The notes under the pieces: generated by a model
The model's input: the letters and a program-made list of their open reading frames with translations, nothing else
What the model was told of the DNA's origin: nothing
The model's database searches: none
Assembly (NCBI GenBank): GCA_964058805.1
Contig: CAXKVV010002144.1
Location: 682,001 to 746,000, forward strand
Source of the DNA: Schoenoplectus triqueter
Lineage: Eukaryota > Streptophyta > Magnoliopsida > Poales > Cyperaceae
Length of the DNA: 64,000 nt
Direction of reading: 5' to 3'
Position numbers and translations under genes: made by a program
Shown here: positions 45,925-60,900 of the stretch, piece by piece
How positions within the stretch are numbered: position 1 is the first letter of the stretch
Layout of the letters: the number at the start of each line of letters is the position of its first letter

Positions 45925-48900
45925 CGGCGGTATCGTGGGCGTCGGGTCCCGTTTTCATGTTTTGCGCACCCGGACTAGTTTTCGGCGGTACCGAGGGCGT
46001 CTGGTCCCGTGTTCATGTTTTGCGCTCCGCGACTCATTTTCGGCGGTACCGATGGCGTCGGGACCCGTTTTCATGTTTTGCGCTCTCGGACTCGGTTTCG
46101 GCGGTACCAAGGGCTTCGGGTCCATTTTTCATGTTTTGCGCACCCGGACTCGGTTTCGGCGGTACCGAGGGCGTCGGGTCCCGTGTTCATGTTTTGCGCT
46201 CCGCGACTCGTTTTCGGCGGTACCGATGGCGTTAGGACCCGTTTTCATGTTTTGCATTCCCGGACCCGGTTTCGGCGGTACCGAGGGCGTCGGGTCCCGT
46301 TTTCATGTTTTGCGCGCCCGAACTCGGTTTCGGTGGTACCGAGGGCGTCGGGTCCCGTTTTCATGTTTTGCGCCCCCGGACTAGTTTTCGGCGGTACCGA
46401 GGGCGGCGGGTCCCATGTTCATGTTTTGCGCTCCCCGACTCGTTTTCGGCGGTACCGATGGCGTCGGGACCCGTTTTCATGTTTTGCGCACCGGGACTCG
46501 ATTTCGGCCGTACCGAGGGCGTCGGGTCCCGTGTTCATGTTTTGAGCACCCCGACTCGTTTTCGGCGGTACCGATGGCGTCGGGACCCGTTTTCATGTTT
46601 TGCGCTCTTGGACTCGGTTTCGGCGGTACCGAGGGCTTCGGGTCCAGTTTTCATGTTTTGCGCACCCGGACTCGGTTTCGGCGGTACCGAGGGCGTCGGG
46701 TCCCGTGTTCATGTTTTGCGCTCCGCGACTCGTTTTCGGCGGTACCGATGGCGTCGAGAGCCGTTTTCATGTTTTGCGCTCTCGGACTCGTTTTCGACGG
46801 TACCGAGGGCGTCGGGTCCCGTTTTCATGTTTTGCGCTCCCCTACTCATTTGCGGCGGTACCGTTGGCGTCGGGACCCGCTTTCATGTTTTACGCACTCG
46901 GACTCGGTTTTGGCTGTACCGAGGGCGTCGGGTCCCGTTTTCATGTTTTGCGCGCCCGAACTCGTTTTCGGCGGTTCCGAGGGCGTCGGGTCCCGTTTTC
47001 AAGTTTTGCGCCCCCCGACTCGTTATCGGCGGTACCGATGGCGTCGGGACCCGTTTTCATGTTTAGCGCTCTCGGACTCGATTTCGGCCGTACCGAGGGC
47101 GTCGGGGTCCCGTTTTCATGTTTTGCGCGCCCAAACTCGGTTTCGGCGGTACCGAGGGCTTCGGGTCCCGTTTTCATGTTTTGCGCCCCCGAACTCGATT
47201 TCGGCGGTACCGAGGGCGTCGGTTCCCGTTTTCATGTTTTGCGCACCCAGACTCGTTTTCGGCGGTACCGAGGGCGTCGGGTCCCGTGTTCATGTTTTGC
47301 GCTCCGCGACTCTTTTTCGGCGGTACCGATGGCGTCGGGACCCGTTTTCATGTTTTGCGCTCTCGGACTCGTTTTCGACGGTACCGAGGGCTTCGGGTCC
47401 CGTTTTCATGTTTTGCGCTCCCCGACTCGGTTTCGGCGGTTCCGAGGGCGTCGGGTCCCGTTTTCATGTTTTGCGCTCCGCGACTCATTTTCGGCGGTAC
47501 CGATGGCGTCGGGGCCCGTTTTCATGTTTTGCGCACCTGGACTCATTTTCGGCGGTAGCGAGGGCGTCGGGTCCCGTGTTCATGTTTTGCGCTCCGCGAC
47601 TCGTTTTCGGCGGTACCGATGGCGTCGGGACCCGTTTTCATGTTTTGCGCTCCCCGACTCGTTTTCGACGGTACCGAGGGCGTCGGGTCCCGTTTTCATG
47701 TTTTGCGCTCCCCGACTCGTTTGCGGCGGTACCGTTGGCGTCGGGACCCGTTTTCATGTTTTGCGCTCTCGGACTCGGTATCGGCGGCACCGAGGGCGTC
47801 GGGTCCCGTTTTCATGTTTTGCGCGCCCGAACTCGGTTTCGGCGGTACCGAGGGCGTCAGGTCTCGTTTTCATGTTTTGCGCACCCGGACTCGTTTTCGG
47901 CGGTACCGAGGGCTTCGGGTCCCGTGTTCATGTTTTGCGCTCCGCTACTCGTTTTCGGCGGTATCGATGGCGTCGGGGCCCGTTTTCATGTTTTGCTCCC
48001 CCGGACTCGGTTTCGGCGGTACCGTTGGCGTCGGGACCCGATTTCATGTTTTGCGCTCTCGGACTCGTTTTCGGCGGCGCCGAGGGCGTCGGGTCCCGTT
48101 TTCATGTTCTGCGCTCCCCGACTCGTTTTCGGCGGTACCGATGGCTTCGGGACCCGTTTTCATGTTTTGCGCTCCTGGACCAGGTTTCGGCGGTACCGAG
48201 GGCGTCGGGGTCCCGTTATCATGTTTTGCGCGCCCAAACTCGGTTTCGGCGGTACCGATGGCGTCGGGACCCGTTTTCATGTTTAGCGCTCTCGGACTCG
48301 ATTTCGGCCGTACCGAGGGCGTCGGGGTCCCGTTTTCATGTTTAGCACTCTCGGACTCGATTTCGGCCGTACCGAGGGCTTGGGTTCCCGTTTTCATGTT
48401 TTGCGCACCCGGACTCGTTTTCGGCGGGACCGAGGGCGTCGGGTCCCGTGTTCATGTTTTGCGCTCCGCGACTCGTTTTCGGCGGTACCGATGGCGTCGG
48501 GACCCGTTTTCATGTTTTGCGCTCTCGGACTCGTTTTCGACGGTACCGAGGGCATCGGGTCCCGTTTTCATGTTTTGCGCGCCCCGACTCGTTTGCGGCG
48601 GTACCGTTGGCGTCGGGACCCATTTTCATGTTTTGCGCTCTCGGACTCGGTTGCGGCAGTACCGAGGGCGTCGGGTCCCGTTTTCATGTTTTGCGCGCCC
48701 GAACTCGGTTTCGGCGGTACCGAGGGCGTCGGGTCTCGTTTTCATGTTTTGCGCGCCCGGACTCGTTTTCGGCGGTACCGAGGGCGTCGGGTCCCGTGTT
48801 CATGTTTTGCGCTCCGCGACTCGTTTTCGGCGGTACCGATGGCGTCGGGACCCGTTTTCATGTTTTGCGCTCCCCGACTCGTTTTCGACGGTACCGAGGG

Positions 48901-51900
48901 CGTCGGGTCCCGTGTTCATGTTTTGCGCTCCGCTACTCGTTTTCGGCGGTACCGATGGCGTCGGGACCCGTTTTCATGTTTTGCGCTCCCGGACTCGTTT
49001 TCGGCGGTACTGATGGCGTCGGGTCCCGTTTTCATGTTTTGCGCTCCCCGACTCATTTTCGGCGGTAACGATGGCGTCGCGACCTGTTTTCATGTTTTGC
49101 GCTCTCGGACTCGTATTCGGCGGCGCCGAGGGCGTCGGGTCCCGTTTTCATGTTTTGCGCTCCCCGACTCGTTTGCGGCGGTACCGTTGGCGTCGGGACC
49201 CGTTTTCATGTTTTGCGCTCTCGGACTCGGTTTCGGCAGTACCGAGGGCGTCGGGTCCCGTTTTCATGTTTTACGCGCCCGAACTCGGTTTCGGTGGTAC
49301 CGAGGGCGTCGGGTCTCGTTTCCATGTTTTGCGCTCCCGGACATGATTTCGCGGTACCGAGGGCGTCGGGTCCCGTTTTCATATTTTTCGCCCCCGGACT
49401 AGTTTTCGGCGGTACCGAGGGCGGCGGGTCCCATGTTCATGTTTTGCGCTCCCCGACTCGTTTTCGGCGGTACCGATGGCGTCGGGACCCGTTTTCATGT
49501 TTTGCGCACCGGGACTCGATTTCGGCCGTACCGAGGGCGTCGGGTCCCGTGTTCATGTTTTGAGCACCCCGACTCGTTTTCGGCGGTACCGATGGCGTCG
49601 GGACCCGTTTTCATGTTTTGCACTCTCGGACTCGGTTTCGGCGGTACCGAGGGCTTCGGGTCCAGTTTTCATGTTTTGCGCACCCGGACTCGGTTTCGGC
49701 GGTACCGAGAGCGTCGGGTCCCGTGCTCATGTTTTGCGCTCCGCGACTCGTTTTCGGCGGTACCGATGGCGTCGGGACCCGTTTTCATGTTTTGCGCTCT
49801 CGGACTCGTTTTCGACGGTACCGAGGGCGTCGGGTCCCGTTTTCAAGTTTTGCGCTCCCCGACTCGTTTGCGGCGGTACCGTTGGCGTCGGGACCCGTTT
49901 TCATGTTTTGCGCTCTCGGACTCGGTTTCGGTGGTACCGAGGGCGTCGGGTCCCGTTTTCATGTTTTGCGCGCCCGAACTCGGTTTCGGCGCTACCGAGG
50001 GCGTCGGGTCTCGTTTTCATGTTTTGCGCACCGCGACTCGTTTTCGGCGGTACCGGTGGCGTCGGGACCCGTTTTCATGTTTTGCGTTCCCGGATCCGAT
50101 TTCGGCGGTACGGAGGGCGTCGGGTCCCGTTTTCATGTTTTGCGCGCCCGAACTCGGTTTCGGCGGTACCGAGGGCGTCGGGTCCCGTTTTCATGTTTTG
50201 CGACCCCGGACTAGTTTTCGGCGGTACCGAGGGCGGCGGGTCCCATGTTCATGTTTTGCGCTCCCCGACTCGTTTTCGGCGGTACCGATGGCGTCAGGAC
50301 CCGTTTTCATGTTTTGCGCACCGGGACTCGATTTCGGCCGTACCGAGGGCGTTGGGTCCCGTGTTCATGTTTTGAGCACCCCGACTCGTTTTCGGCGGTA
50401 CCGATGGCGTCGGGACCCGTTTTCATGTTTTGCGCTCTTGGACTCGGTTTCGGCGGTACCGAGGGCTTCGTGTCCAGTTTTCATGTTTTGCGCTCCCGGA
50501 CTCGGTTTCGGCGGTACCGAGGGCGTCGGGTCCCGTGTTTATGTTTTGCGCTCCGCGACTCGTTTTCGGCGGTACCGATGGCGTCGGGACCCGTTTTCAT
50601 GTTTTGCGCTCTCGGACTCGTTTTCGACGGTACCGAGGGCGTCGGGTGCCGTTTTCATGTTTTGCGCTCCTCGACTCGTTTGCGGCGGTACCGTTGGCGT
50701 CGGGACCCGCTTTCATGTTTTGCGCGCCCCGACTCGTTTTCGGCGGTACCGATGGCGTCGGGTCCCGTTTTCATGTTTTGCGCGCCTGAACTCGGTTTCG
50801 GCGGTACCGAGGGCGTCGGGTCCCGTGTTTATGTTTTGCGCTCCGCGACTCGTTTTCGGCGGTACCGATGGCGTCGGGACCCGTTTTCATGTTTTGCGAT
50901 CTCGGACTCGTTTTCGACGGTACCGAGGGCGTCGGGTGCCGTTTTCATGTTTTGCGCTCCTCGACTCGTTTGCGGCGGTACCGTTGGCGTCGGGTCCCGT
51001 TTTCATGTTTAGCGCTCTCGGACTCGATTTCGGCCGTACCGAGGGCGTCGGGGTCCCGTTTTCATGTTTTGCGCGCCCGAACTCGGTTTCGGCGGTACCG
51101 ATGGCGTCGGGACCCGTTTTCATGTTTTGCGCTCTCGGACTCGTTTTCGGCGGCGCCGAGGGCGTCGGGTCCCGTTTTCATGTTTTGCGCTCCCCGACTC
51201 GTTTTCGGCGTTACCGATGGCGTCGGGACCCGTTTTCATGTTTTGCGCTCCCGGACCCGGTTTCGGCGGTTCCGAGGGCGTCGGGTCTCGTTTTCATGTT
51301 TTGCGCGCCCGAACTCAGTTTCGGTGGTACCGAGGGCGTCGGGTCCCGTGTTCATGTTTTGCGCCCCCGGACTAGTTTTCGGCGGTACCGAGGGCTTCGG
51401 GTCCCGTGTTCATGTTTTGCGCTCCGCGACTCGTTTTCGGCGGTACCGATGGCGTCGGGGCCCGTTTTCATGTTTTGCTCCCCCGGACTCGGTTTCGGCG
51501 GTACCGTTGGCGTCGGGACCCGATTTAATGTTTTGCGCTCTCGGACTCATTTTCGGCGGCGCCGAGGGCGTCGGGTCCCGTTTTCATGTTCTGCGCTCCC
51601 CGACTCGTTTTCGGCGGTACCGATGGCTTCGGGACCCGTTTTCATGTTTTGCGCTCCTGGACCCGGTTTCGGCGGTACCGAGGGCGTCGGGGTCCCGTTA
51701 TCATGTTTTGCGCGCCCAAACTCGGTTTCGGCGGTACCGATGGCGTCGGGACCCGTTTTCATGTTTAGCGCTCTCGGACTCGATTTCGGCCGTACCGAGG
51801 GCGTCGGGGTCCCGTTTTCATGTTTAGCGCTCTCGGACTCGATTTCGGCCGTACCGAGGGCTTGGGTTCCCGTTTTCATGTTTTGCGCACCCGGACTCGT

Positions 51901-54900
51901 TTTCGGCGGTACCGAGGGCGTCGGGTCCCGTGTTCATGTTTTGCGCTCCGCGACTCGTTTTCGGCGGTACCGATGGCGTCGGGACCCGTTTTCATGTTTT
52001 GCGCTCTCGGACTCGTTTTCGACGGTACCGAGGGCATCGGGTCCCGTTTTCATGTTTTGCGCTCCCCGACTAGTTTGCGGCGGTACCGTTGGCGTCGGGA
52101 CCCGTTTTCATGTTTTGCGCTCTCGGACTCGGTTTCGGCAGTACCGAGGGCGTCGGGTCCCGTTTTCATGTTTTGCGCGCCCGAACTCGGTTTCGGCGGT
52201 ACCGAGGGCGTCGGGTCTCGTTTTCATGTTTTGCGCGCCCGGACTCGTTTTCGGCGGTACCGAGGGCGTCGGGTCCCGTGTTCATGTTTTGCGCTCCGCG
52301 ACTCGTTTTCGGCGGTACCGATGGCGTCGGGACCCGTTTTCATGTTTTGCGCTCCCCGACTCGTTTTCGACGGTACCGAGGGCGTCGGGTCCCGTGTTCA
52401 TGTTTTGCGCTCCGCTACTCGTTTTCGGCGGTACCGATGGCGTCGGGACCCGTTTTCATGTTTTGCGCTCCCGGACTCGTTTTCGGCGGTACTGATGGCG
52501 TCGGGTCCCGTTTTCATGTTTTGCGCTCCCCGACTCATTTTCGGCGGTAACGATGGCGTCGCGACCTGTTTTCATGTTTTGCGCTCTCGGACTCGTATTC
52601 GGCGGCGCCGAGGGCGTCGCGACCTGTTTTCATGTTTTGCGCTCTCGGACTCGTATTCAGCGGCGCCGAGGGCGTCGGGTCCCGTTTTCATGTTTTGCGC
52701 TCCCCGACTCGTTTGCGGCGGTACCGTTGGCGTCGGGACCCGTTTTCATGTTTTGCGCTCTCGGACTCGGTTTCGGCAGTACGGAGGGCGTCGGGTCCCG
52801 TTTTCATGTTTTGCGCGCCCAAACTCGGTTTCGGCGGTACCGAGGGCGTCGGGTCCCGTTTTCATGTTTTGCGACCCCGGACTAGTTTTCGGCGGTACCG
52901 AGGGCGGCGGGTCCCATGTTCATGTTTTGCGCTCCCCGACTCGTTTTCGGCGGTACCGATGGCGTCAGGACCCGTTTTCATGTTTTGCGCACCGGGACTC
53001 GATTTCGGCCGTACCGAGGGCGTCGGGTCCCGTGTTCATGTTTTGAGCACCCCGACTCGTTTTCGGCGGTACCGTTGGCGTCGGGTCCCGTTTTCATGTT
53101 TTGCGCGCCCCGACTCGTTTGCGGCGGTACCGTTGGCGTCGGGACCCGTTTTCATGTTTTGCGCTCTCGGACTCGGTTTCGGCAGTACCGAGGGCGTCGG
53201 GTCCCGTTTTCATGTTTTGCGCGCCCGAACTCGGTTTCGGCGGTACCGAGGGCGTCGGGTCTCGTTTTCAAGTTTTGCGCGCCCGGACTCGTTTTCGGCG
53301 GTACCGAGGGCGTCAGGTCCCGTGTTCATGTTTTGCGCTCCGCGACTCGTTTTCGGCGGTACCGATGGCGTCGGGACCCGTTTTCATGTTTTGCGCTCCC
53401 GGACTCGGTTTCGGCGGTACCGAGGGCTTCGGGTCCAGTTTTCATGTTTTGCGCACCCGAACTCGGTTTCGGCGGTACCGAGGGCGTCGGGTCCCGTGTT
53501 CATGTTTTGCGCTCCGCTACTCGTTTTCGGCGGTACCGATGGCGTCGGGACCCGTTTTCATGTTTTGCGCTCCCGGACTCGTTTTCGGCGGTACCGATGG
53601 CGTCGGGTCCCGTTTTCATGTTTTGCGCTCCCCGACTCATTTTCGGCGGTACCGATGGCGTCGCGACCTGTTTTCATGTTTTGCGCTCTCGGACTCGTAT
53701 TCAGCGGCGCCGAGGGCGTCGGGTCCCGTTTTCATGTTTTGCGCTCCCCGACTCGTTTGCGGCGGTACCGTTGGCGTCGGGACCCGTTTTCATGTTTTGC
53801 GCTCTCGGACTCGGTTTCGGCAGTACCGAGGGCGTCGGGTCCCGTTTTCATGTTTTACGCTCCCGAACTCGGTTTCGGTGGTACCGAGGGCGTCGGGTCT
53901 CGTTTCCATGTTTTGCGCTCCCGGACATGATTTCGCGGTACCGAGGGCGTCGGGTCCCGTTTTCATGTTTTTCGCCCCCGGACTAGTTTTCGGCGGTACC
54001 GAGGGCGGCGGGTCCCATGTTCATGTTTTGCGCTCCCCGACTCGTTTTCGGCGGTACCGATGGCGTCGGGACCCGTTTTCATGTTTTGCGCACCGGGACT
54101 CGATTTCGGCCGTACCGAGGGCGTCGGGTCCCGTGTTCATGTTTTGAGCACCCCGACTCGTTTTCGGCGGTACCGATGGCGTCGGGACCCGTTTTCATGT
54201 TTTGCGCTCTCGGACTCGGTTTCGGCGGTACCGAGGGCTTCGGGTCCAGTTTTCATGTTTTGCGCACCCGGACTCGGTTTCGGCGGTACCGAGAGCGTCG
54301 GGTCCCGTGCTCATGTTTTGCGCTCCGCGACTCGTTTTCGGCGGTACCGATGGCGTCGGGACCCGTTTTCATGTTTTGCGCTCTCGGACTCGTTTTCGAC
54401 GGTACCGAGGGCGTCGGGTCCCGTTTTCAAGTTTTGCGCTCCCCGACTCGTTTGCGGCGGTACCGTTGGCGTCGGGACCCGTTTTCATGTTTTGCGCTCT
54501 CGGACTCGGTTTCGGTGGTACCGAGGGCGTCGGGTCCCGTTTTCATGTTTTGCGCGCCCGAACTCGGTTTCGGCGCTACCGAGGGCGTCGGGTCTCGTTT
54601 TCATGTTTTGCGCTCCCGGACCCGGTTTCGGCGGTACCGAGGGCGTCGGGTCCCGTTTTCATGTTTTGCGCGCCCGAACTCGGTTTCGGCCGTACCGAGG
54701 GCGTCGGGTCCCGTTTTCATGTTTTGAGCACCCCGACTCGTTTTCGGCGGTACCGATGGCGTCGGGACCCGTTTTCATGTTTTGCGCTCTCGGACTCTAT
54801 TTCGGCAGTACCGAGGGCGTCGGGTCCCGTTTTCATGTTTTGCGCGCCCGAACTCGGTTTCGGCGGTTCCGAGGGCGTCGGGTCCCGTTTTCATGTTTAG

Positions 54901-57900
54901 CGCTCTCGGACTCGATTTCGGCCGTACCGAGGGCGTCGGGGTCCCGTTTTCATGTTTTGCGCGCCCAAACTCGGTTTCGGCGGTACCGATGGCGTCGGGA
55001 CCCGTTTTCATGTTTAGCGCTCTCGGACTCGATTTCGGCCGTACCGAGGGCGTCGGGGTCCCGTTTTCATGTTTTGCGCGCCCAAACTCGGTTTCGACGG
55101 TACCGAGGGCTTCGGGTCCCGTTTTCATTTTTTGCGCCCCCGAACTCGGTTTCGGCGGTACCGAGGGCTTTGGTTCCCGTTTTCATGTTTTGCGCACCCG
55201 GACTCGTTTTCGGCGGTAGCGAGGGCGTCGGGTCCCGTGTTCATGTTTTGCGCTCCGCGACTCGTTTTCGGCGGTACCGATGGCGTTGGGACCCATTTTC
55301 ATGTTTTGCGCTCTCGGACTCGTTTTCGACGGTACCGAGGGCGTCGGGTCCCGTTTTCATGTTTTGCGCTCCCTGACTCGTTTGCGGCGGTACCGTTGGC
55401 GTCGGGACCCGTTTTCATGTTTTGCGCTCTCGGACTCGGTTTCGGCAGTACCGAGGGCGTCGGGTCCCGTTTTCATGTTTTGCGCGCTCGAACTCGGTTT
55501 CGGCGGTACCGAGGGCGTCGGGTCTCGTTTTCATGTTTTGCGCACCCGGACTCATTTTCGGCGGTACCGAGGGCGGCGGGTCCCGTGTTCATGTTTTGCG
55601 CTCCCCGACTCTTTTTCGGCGGGACCGAGGGCGTCGAGTCCCGTTTTCATGTTTTGCGCTCCCCGTCTCGTTGTCGGCGGTACCGATGGCGTCGGGACCC
55701 GTTTTCTTGTTTTGCGCTCCCGGACCCGGTTTCGGCTGTACCGAGGGCGTCGTGTCCCGTTTTCATGTTTTGCGCACCCGAACTCGGTTTCGGCGGTACC
55801 CAGGGCGTCGGGACCCGTTTTCTTGTTTTGCACTCCCGGACTCGATGTCGGCCGTACCGAGGGCGTCGAGTACCGTTTTCATGTTTTGCGCTCCGCGACT
55901 CGTTTTCGGCGGTACCGATGGCGTCGGGACCCGTTTTCATGTTTTGCGCTCCCGGAGTCGTTTTCGGCGGTACCGAGGGCGTCGGGTCCCATTTTCATGT
56001 TTTGCGCTCCCGGACTCGTTTTCGGCGGTACCGAGGGCGTCGGGACCCGTTATCATGTTTTGCGCGCCCGGACCCGGTTTCGGTGGTACCGAGGGCATCG
56101 GGTCCCGTTTTCATGTTTTGCGCTCCCCGACTCATTTTCGATGGTACCGATGCCGTCGAGACCCGTTTTCATGTTTTGCGCGCCCGGACTCTTTTTCGGC
56201 GGTACCGATGGAGTCGTGTCCCGTTTTCATGTTTTGCGGTTCCGGACTCGTTTTCGGCGGTCCCTAAGGCGTCGGGTCCCGTTTTCATGTTTTGCGCTCC
56301 CCGACTCATTTTCGGCGGTCCCGAGGGCGTCGCGTACCGTTTTCATGTTTTGCGCTCCCCGACTTGCTTTCGGCTGTACCGAGGGCGTCGGGTCTCGTTT
56401 TCATGTTTTGCGGTCCCGAGGGCGTCGGGTCCCGTTTTCATGTTTTGCTCACCCGGACTCGTTTTCGGCGGTACCGAGGGCGTCGGGTCCCGTGTTCATG
56501 TTTTGCGCTCTCGGACTCGGTTTCGGTGGTACCGAGGGCTTCGGGTCCCGTTTTCATGTTTTGCGCGCCCGAACTCGGTTTCGGCGCTACCGAGGGCGTC
56601 GGGTCACGTTTTCATGTTTTGCGCTCCCGGACCCGGTTTCGGCGGTACCGAGGGCGTCGGGTCCCGTTTTCATGTTTTGCGCGCTCGAACTCGGTTTCGG
56701 CGGTACCGAGGGCGTCGGGTCTCGTTTTCATGTTTTGCGCACCCGGACTCATTTTCGGCGGTACCGAGGGCGGCGGGTCCCGTGTTCATGTTTTGCGCTC
56801 CCCGACTCTTTTTCGGCGGGACCGAGGGCGTCGAGTCCCGTTTTCATGTTTTGCGCTCCCCGTCTCGTTGTCGGCGGTACCGATGGCGTCGGGACCCGTT
56901 TTCTTGTTTTGCGCTCCCGGACCCGGTTTCGGCGGTACCGAGGGCGTCGTGTCCCGTTTTCATGTTTTGCGCACCCGAACTCGGTTTCGGCGGTACCCAG
57001 GGCGTCGGGTCCCGTTTTCATGTTTTGCGCCCCCGGACTCGTTTTCGGCGGTACCGAGGGCGGCGGGTCCCGTGTTCATGTTTTGCGCTCCCCGACTCTT
57101 TTTCGGCGGGACCGAGGGCGTCGGGACCCGTTTTCTTGTTTTGCGCTCCCCGTCTCGTTGTCGGCGGTACCGATGGCGTCGGGACCCGTTTTCTTGTTTT
57201 GCGCTCCCGGACCCGGTTTCGGCGGTACCGAGGGCGTCGTGTCCCGTTTTCATGTTTTGCGCACCCGAACTCGGTTTCGGCGGTACCCAGGGCGTCGGGT
57301 CCCGTTTTCATGTTTTGCGCCCCCGGACTCGTTTTCGGCGGTACCGAGGGCGGCGGGTCCCGCGTTCATGTTTTGCGCTCCCCGACTCTTTTTCGGCGGG
57401 ACCGATGGCGTCGGGACCCGTTTTCTTGTTTTGCGCTCCCGGACTCGATGTCGGCCGTACCGAGGGCGTCGAGTACCGTTTTCATGTTTTGCGCTCCGCG
57501 ACTCGTTTTCGGCGGTACCGATGGCGTCGGGTCCCGTTTTCATGTTTTGCGCTCCCGGAGTCGTTTTCGGCGGTACCGAGGGCGTCGGGTCCCATTTTCA
57601 TGTTTTGCGCTCCCGGACTCGTTTTCGGCGGTACCGAGGGCGTCGGGACCCGTTATCATGTTTTGCGCGCCCGGACCCGGTTTCGGTGGTACCGAGGGCA
57701 TCGGGTCCCGTTTTCATGTTTTGCGCTCCCCGACTCATTTTCGATGGTACCGATGCCGTCGAGACCCGTTTTCATGTTTTGCGCGCCCGGACTCTTTTTC
57801 GGCGATACCGATGGAGTCGTGTCCCGTTTTCATGTTTTGCGGTCCCGGACTCGTTTTCGGCGGTCCCTAGGGCGTCGGGTCCCGTTTTCATGTTTTGCGC

Positions 57901-60900
57901 TCCCCGACTCATTTTCGGCGGTCCCGAGGGCGTCGCGTACCGTTTTCATGTTTTGCGCTCCCCGACTTGCTTTCGGCTGTACCGAGGGCGTCGGGTCTCG
58001 TTTTCATGTTTTGCGGTACCGAGGGCGTCGGGTCCCGTTTTCATGTTTTGCGCACCCGGACTCATTTTCGGCGGTACCGAGGGCGTCGGGTCCCGTGTTC
58101 ATGTTTTGCGCTCCGCGACTCGTTTTCGGTGGTACCGATGGCGTCGGTCCCGTTTTCATGTTTTGCGCTCCCCGACTCGTTTTCGGCGGTACCGATGGTG
58201 TCGGGACCCGTTTTCATGGTTTGCGCTCTCGAACTCGATTTCGGCGGTACCGAGGGCGTCGGGTCCCGTGTTCATGTTTTGCGCTCCGCGACGGGTTTTC
58301 AGTGGTACAGAAGGCGTCGGGACCCATTTTCATGTTTTGCGCTCTCGGACTCGTTTTCGACGGTACCGAGGGCGTCGGGTCCCGTTTTCATGTTTTGCGC
58401 CCCCGAACTCAGTTTCGGCGGAAGCGTGGGCGTCGGTCCCGTTTTCATGTTTTGCGCTCCCCGATTCGTTTTCGGCGGTACCGATGGCGTCGGTACCCGT
58501 TTTCATGTTTTGCGCTCTCGGACCCGGTTTCGGCGGTACCGAGGGCGTCGGGTCCCGATTTCATGTTTTGCGCGCCCGAACTCGGTTTCGGCGGTACCGT
58601 GGGCGTCGGGTCCCGTTCTCATGTTTTGCGCTCCCGGACTCGTTTTCGGCGGTACCGAGGGCGTCGGGTCCCGTTTTCATGTTTTGCGCTCCCCGACTCA
58701 TTTTCGATGGTACCGATGGCGTCGAGACCCGTTTTCATGTTTTGCGCTCCCGGACTCGTTTTCGGCGGTACCGAGGGCGTCGGGACCCATTATCATGTTT
58801 TGCGCGCCCGGACCCGGTTTCGGTGGTACCGAGAGCGTCGGGTCCCATTTTCATGTTTTGCGCTCCCCTCCTCATTTTCGACGGTACCGATGGCGTCGAG
58901 ACCGGTTTTCATGTTTTGCGCTCTCGGTCTCGTTTTCGGCGGCGACGAGGGTGTCGGGTCTCGTTTTCATGTTTTGCGCTCCCGAACTCAGTTTCGGCTG
59001 TATCGTGGGCGTCGGGACCCGTTTTCATGTTTTGCGCGCTCGAACTCGATTTCGGCGGTACAAAGGGCTTCGGGTCCCGTTTTCACGTTTTGCGCGCCCG
59101 AACTCGGTTTCGGCGGTACCGAGGGCGTCGGGTCCCGTTTTCACGTTTTGTGCCCCCGATCTCTTTTTCGGCGGTACCGGGGGCGTCGGGTCCCGTGTTC
59201 ATGTTTTGCGCTCCCCGACTCGTTTTCGGCGGTACCGATGGCGTCGGGACCCGTTTTCATGTTTTGCGCTCCCGGACTCGATGTCGGCAGTACCGAGGGC
59301 GTCGGGTCCCGTTTTCATGTTTTGCACGCCCGAACTCGGTTTCAGCGGTACCGAGGGCGTTGGGTCCCGTTTTCAAGTTTTGCGCCCCCGGACTCGTTTT
59401 CGGCGTTAGCGAGGGCGTCGGGTCCCGTGTTCATGTTTTGCGCTCCCCGACTCGTTTTCGGCGGTACTGATGGCGTCGGGATCCGTTTTCATGTTTTGCA
59501 CTCGCGGACTCGATTTCGGCTGTACCGAGGGCGTCGGGTTCCGTTTTCATATTTTGCGCGCCCGAACTCGGTTTCGGCGGTACCGAGGGCGTCGGGTCCC
59601 GTGTTTATGTATTGCGCTCCGCGACTCGTTTCGACGGTACCGTTGGCGTCGGGACCCGTTTTCATGTTTTGCGCTCTCAGACTCGTTTTCGGCGGTACCG
59701 ATGGCGTCAGGTCCCGTTTTCATGTTTTGCGCGCCCGAACTCGGTTTCGGCAAGACAGAGGTCGTCGGGTCCCGTTTTCATGTTTTGCGCTCCCGGACTC
59801 GTTTTCGGCGGTACCGAGGGCGTCGGGTCCCGTTTTCATGTTTTGCGCTCCCCGACTCGTTTTCGGTGGTACCGATGGCGTCGGGACCCGTTTTCATGTT
59901 TTGCGCTCGCGGACTCGGTTTCGGCGGTCCCGAGGGAGTCGGGTCCCGTTTTCATGTTTTGCGCTCCCGGACTCGTTTTCGGCTGTACCGAGGGCGTCGG
60001 GTCCCGTTTTCATGTTTTGCGCGCCCGGACCCGGTTTCGGCGGTACCGAGGGCGTCGGGTCCCGTTTTCATGTTTTGCGCTCCCCGACTCATTTTCGACG
60101 GTACCGATGGCGTTGAGACCCGTTTTCATGTTTTGCGCTCGCGGACTCGGTTTCGGCGGTCCCGAGGGCGTCGGGACCCGTTTTCATGTTTTGCGCTCCC
60201 GGACTCGTTTTCGGCGGTACCGAGGGCGTCGGGTCCCGTTTTCATGTTTTGCGCTCCCCGACTCGTTTTCGGCGGTACCGATGGCGTCGGGACCCGTTTT
60301 CATGTTTTGCGCTCGTAGACTCGGTTTCGGCGGTCCCGAGAAAGTCGGGTCCCGTTTTCATGTTTTGCGCTCCCGGACTCGTTTTCGGCTGTACCGAGGG
60401 CGTCGGGTCCCGTTTTCATGTTTTCCGCGCCCGGACCCGTTTTCGGTGGTACCGAGGGAGTCGTGTCCCTTTTTCATGTTTTGCGCGCCCGGACCCGGTT
60501 TCGGCGGTACCGAGGGCGTCGGGTCCCGTTTTCATGTTTTGCGCTCCCCGACTCATTTTCGACGGTACCGATGGCGTGAAGACCCGTTTTCATGTTTTGC
60601 GCTCGCGGACTCGGTTTCGGCGGTCCCGAGGGCGTCGAGTCCCGTTTTCATGTTTTGCGCTCCCGGACTCGTTTTCGGCGGTACCGAGGATGTCGGGTCC
60701 CGTTTTCATGTTTTGCGCTCCGCGACTCGTTTTCGGCGGTACCGATGGCGTCGGGACCCGTTTTCATGTTTTGCGCTCCCGGACTCGTTTTCGGCGGTAC
60801 CGAGGGCGTCGGGTCCCATTTTCATGTTTTGCGCTCCCGGACTCGTTTTCGGCGGTACCGAGGGCGTCGGGACCCTTTATCATGTTTTGCGCGCCCGGAC

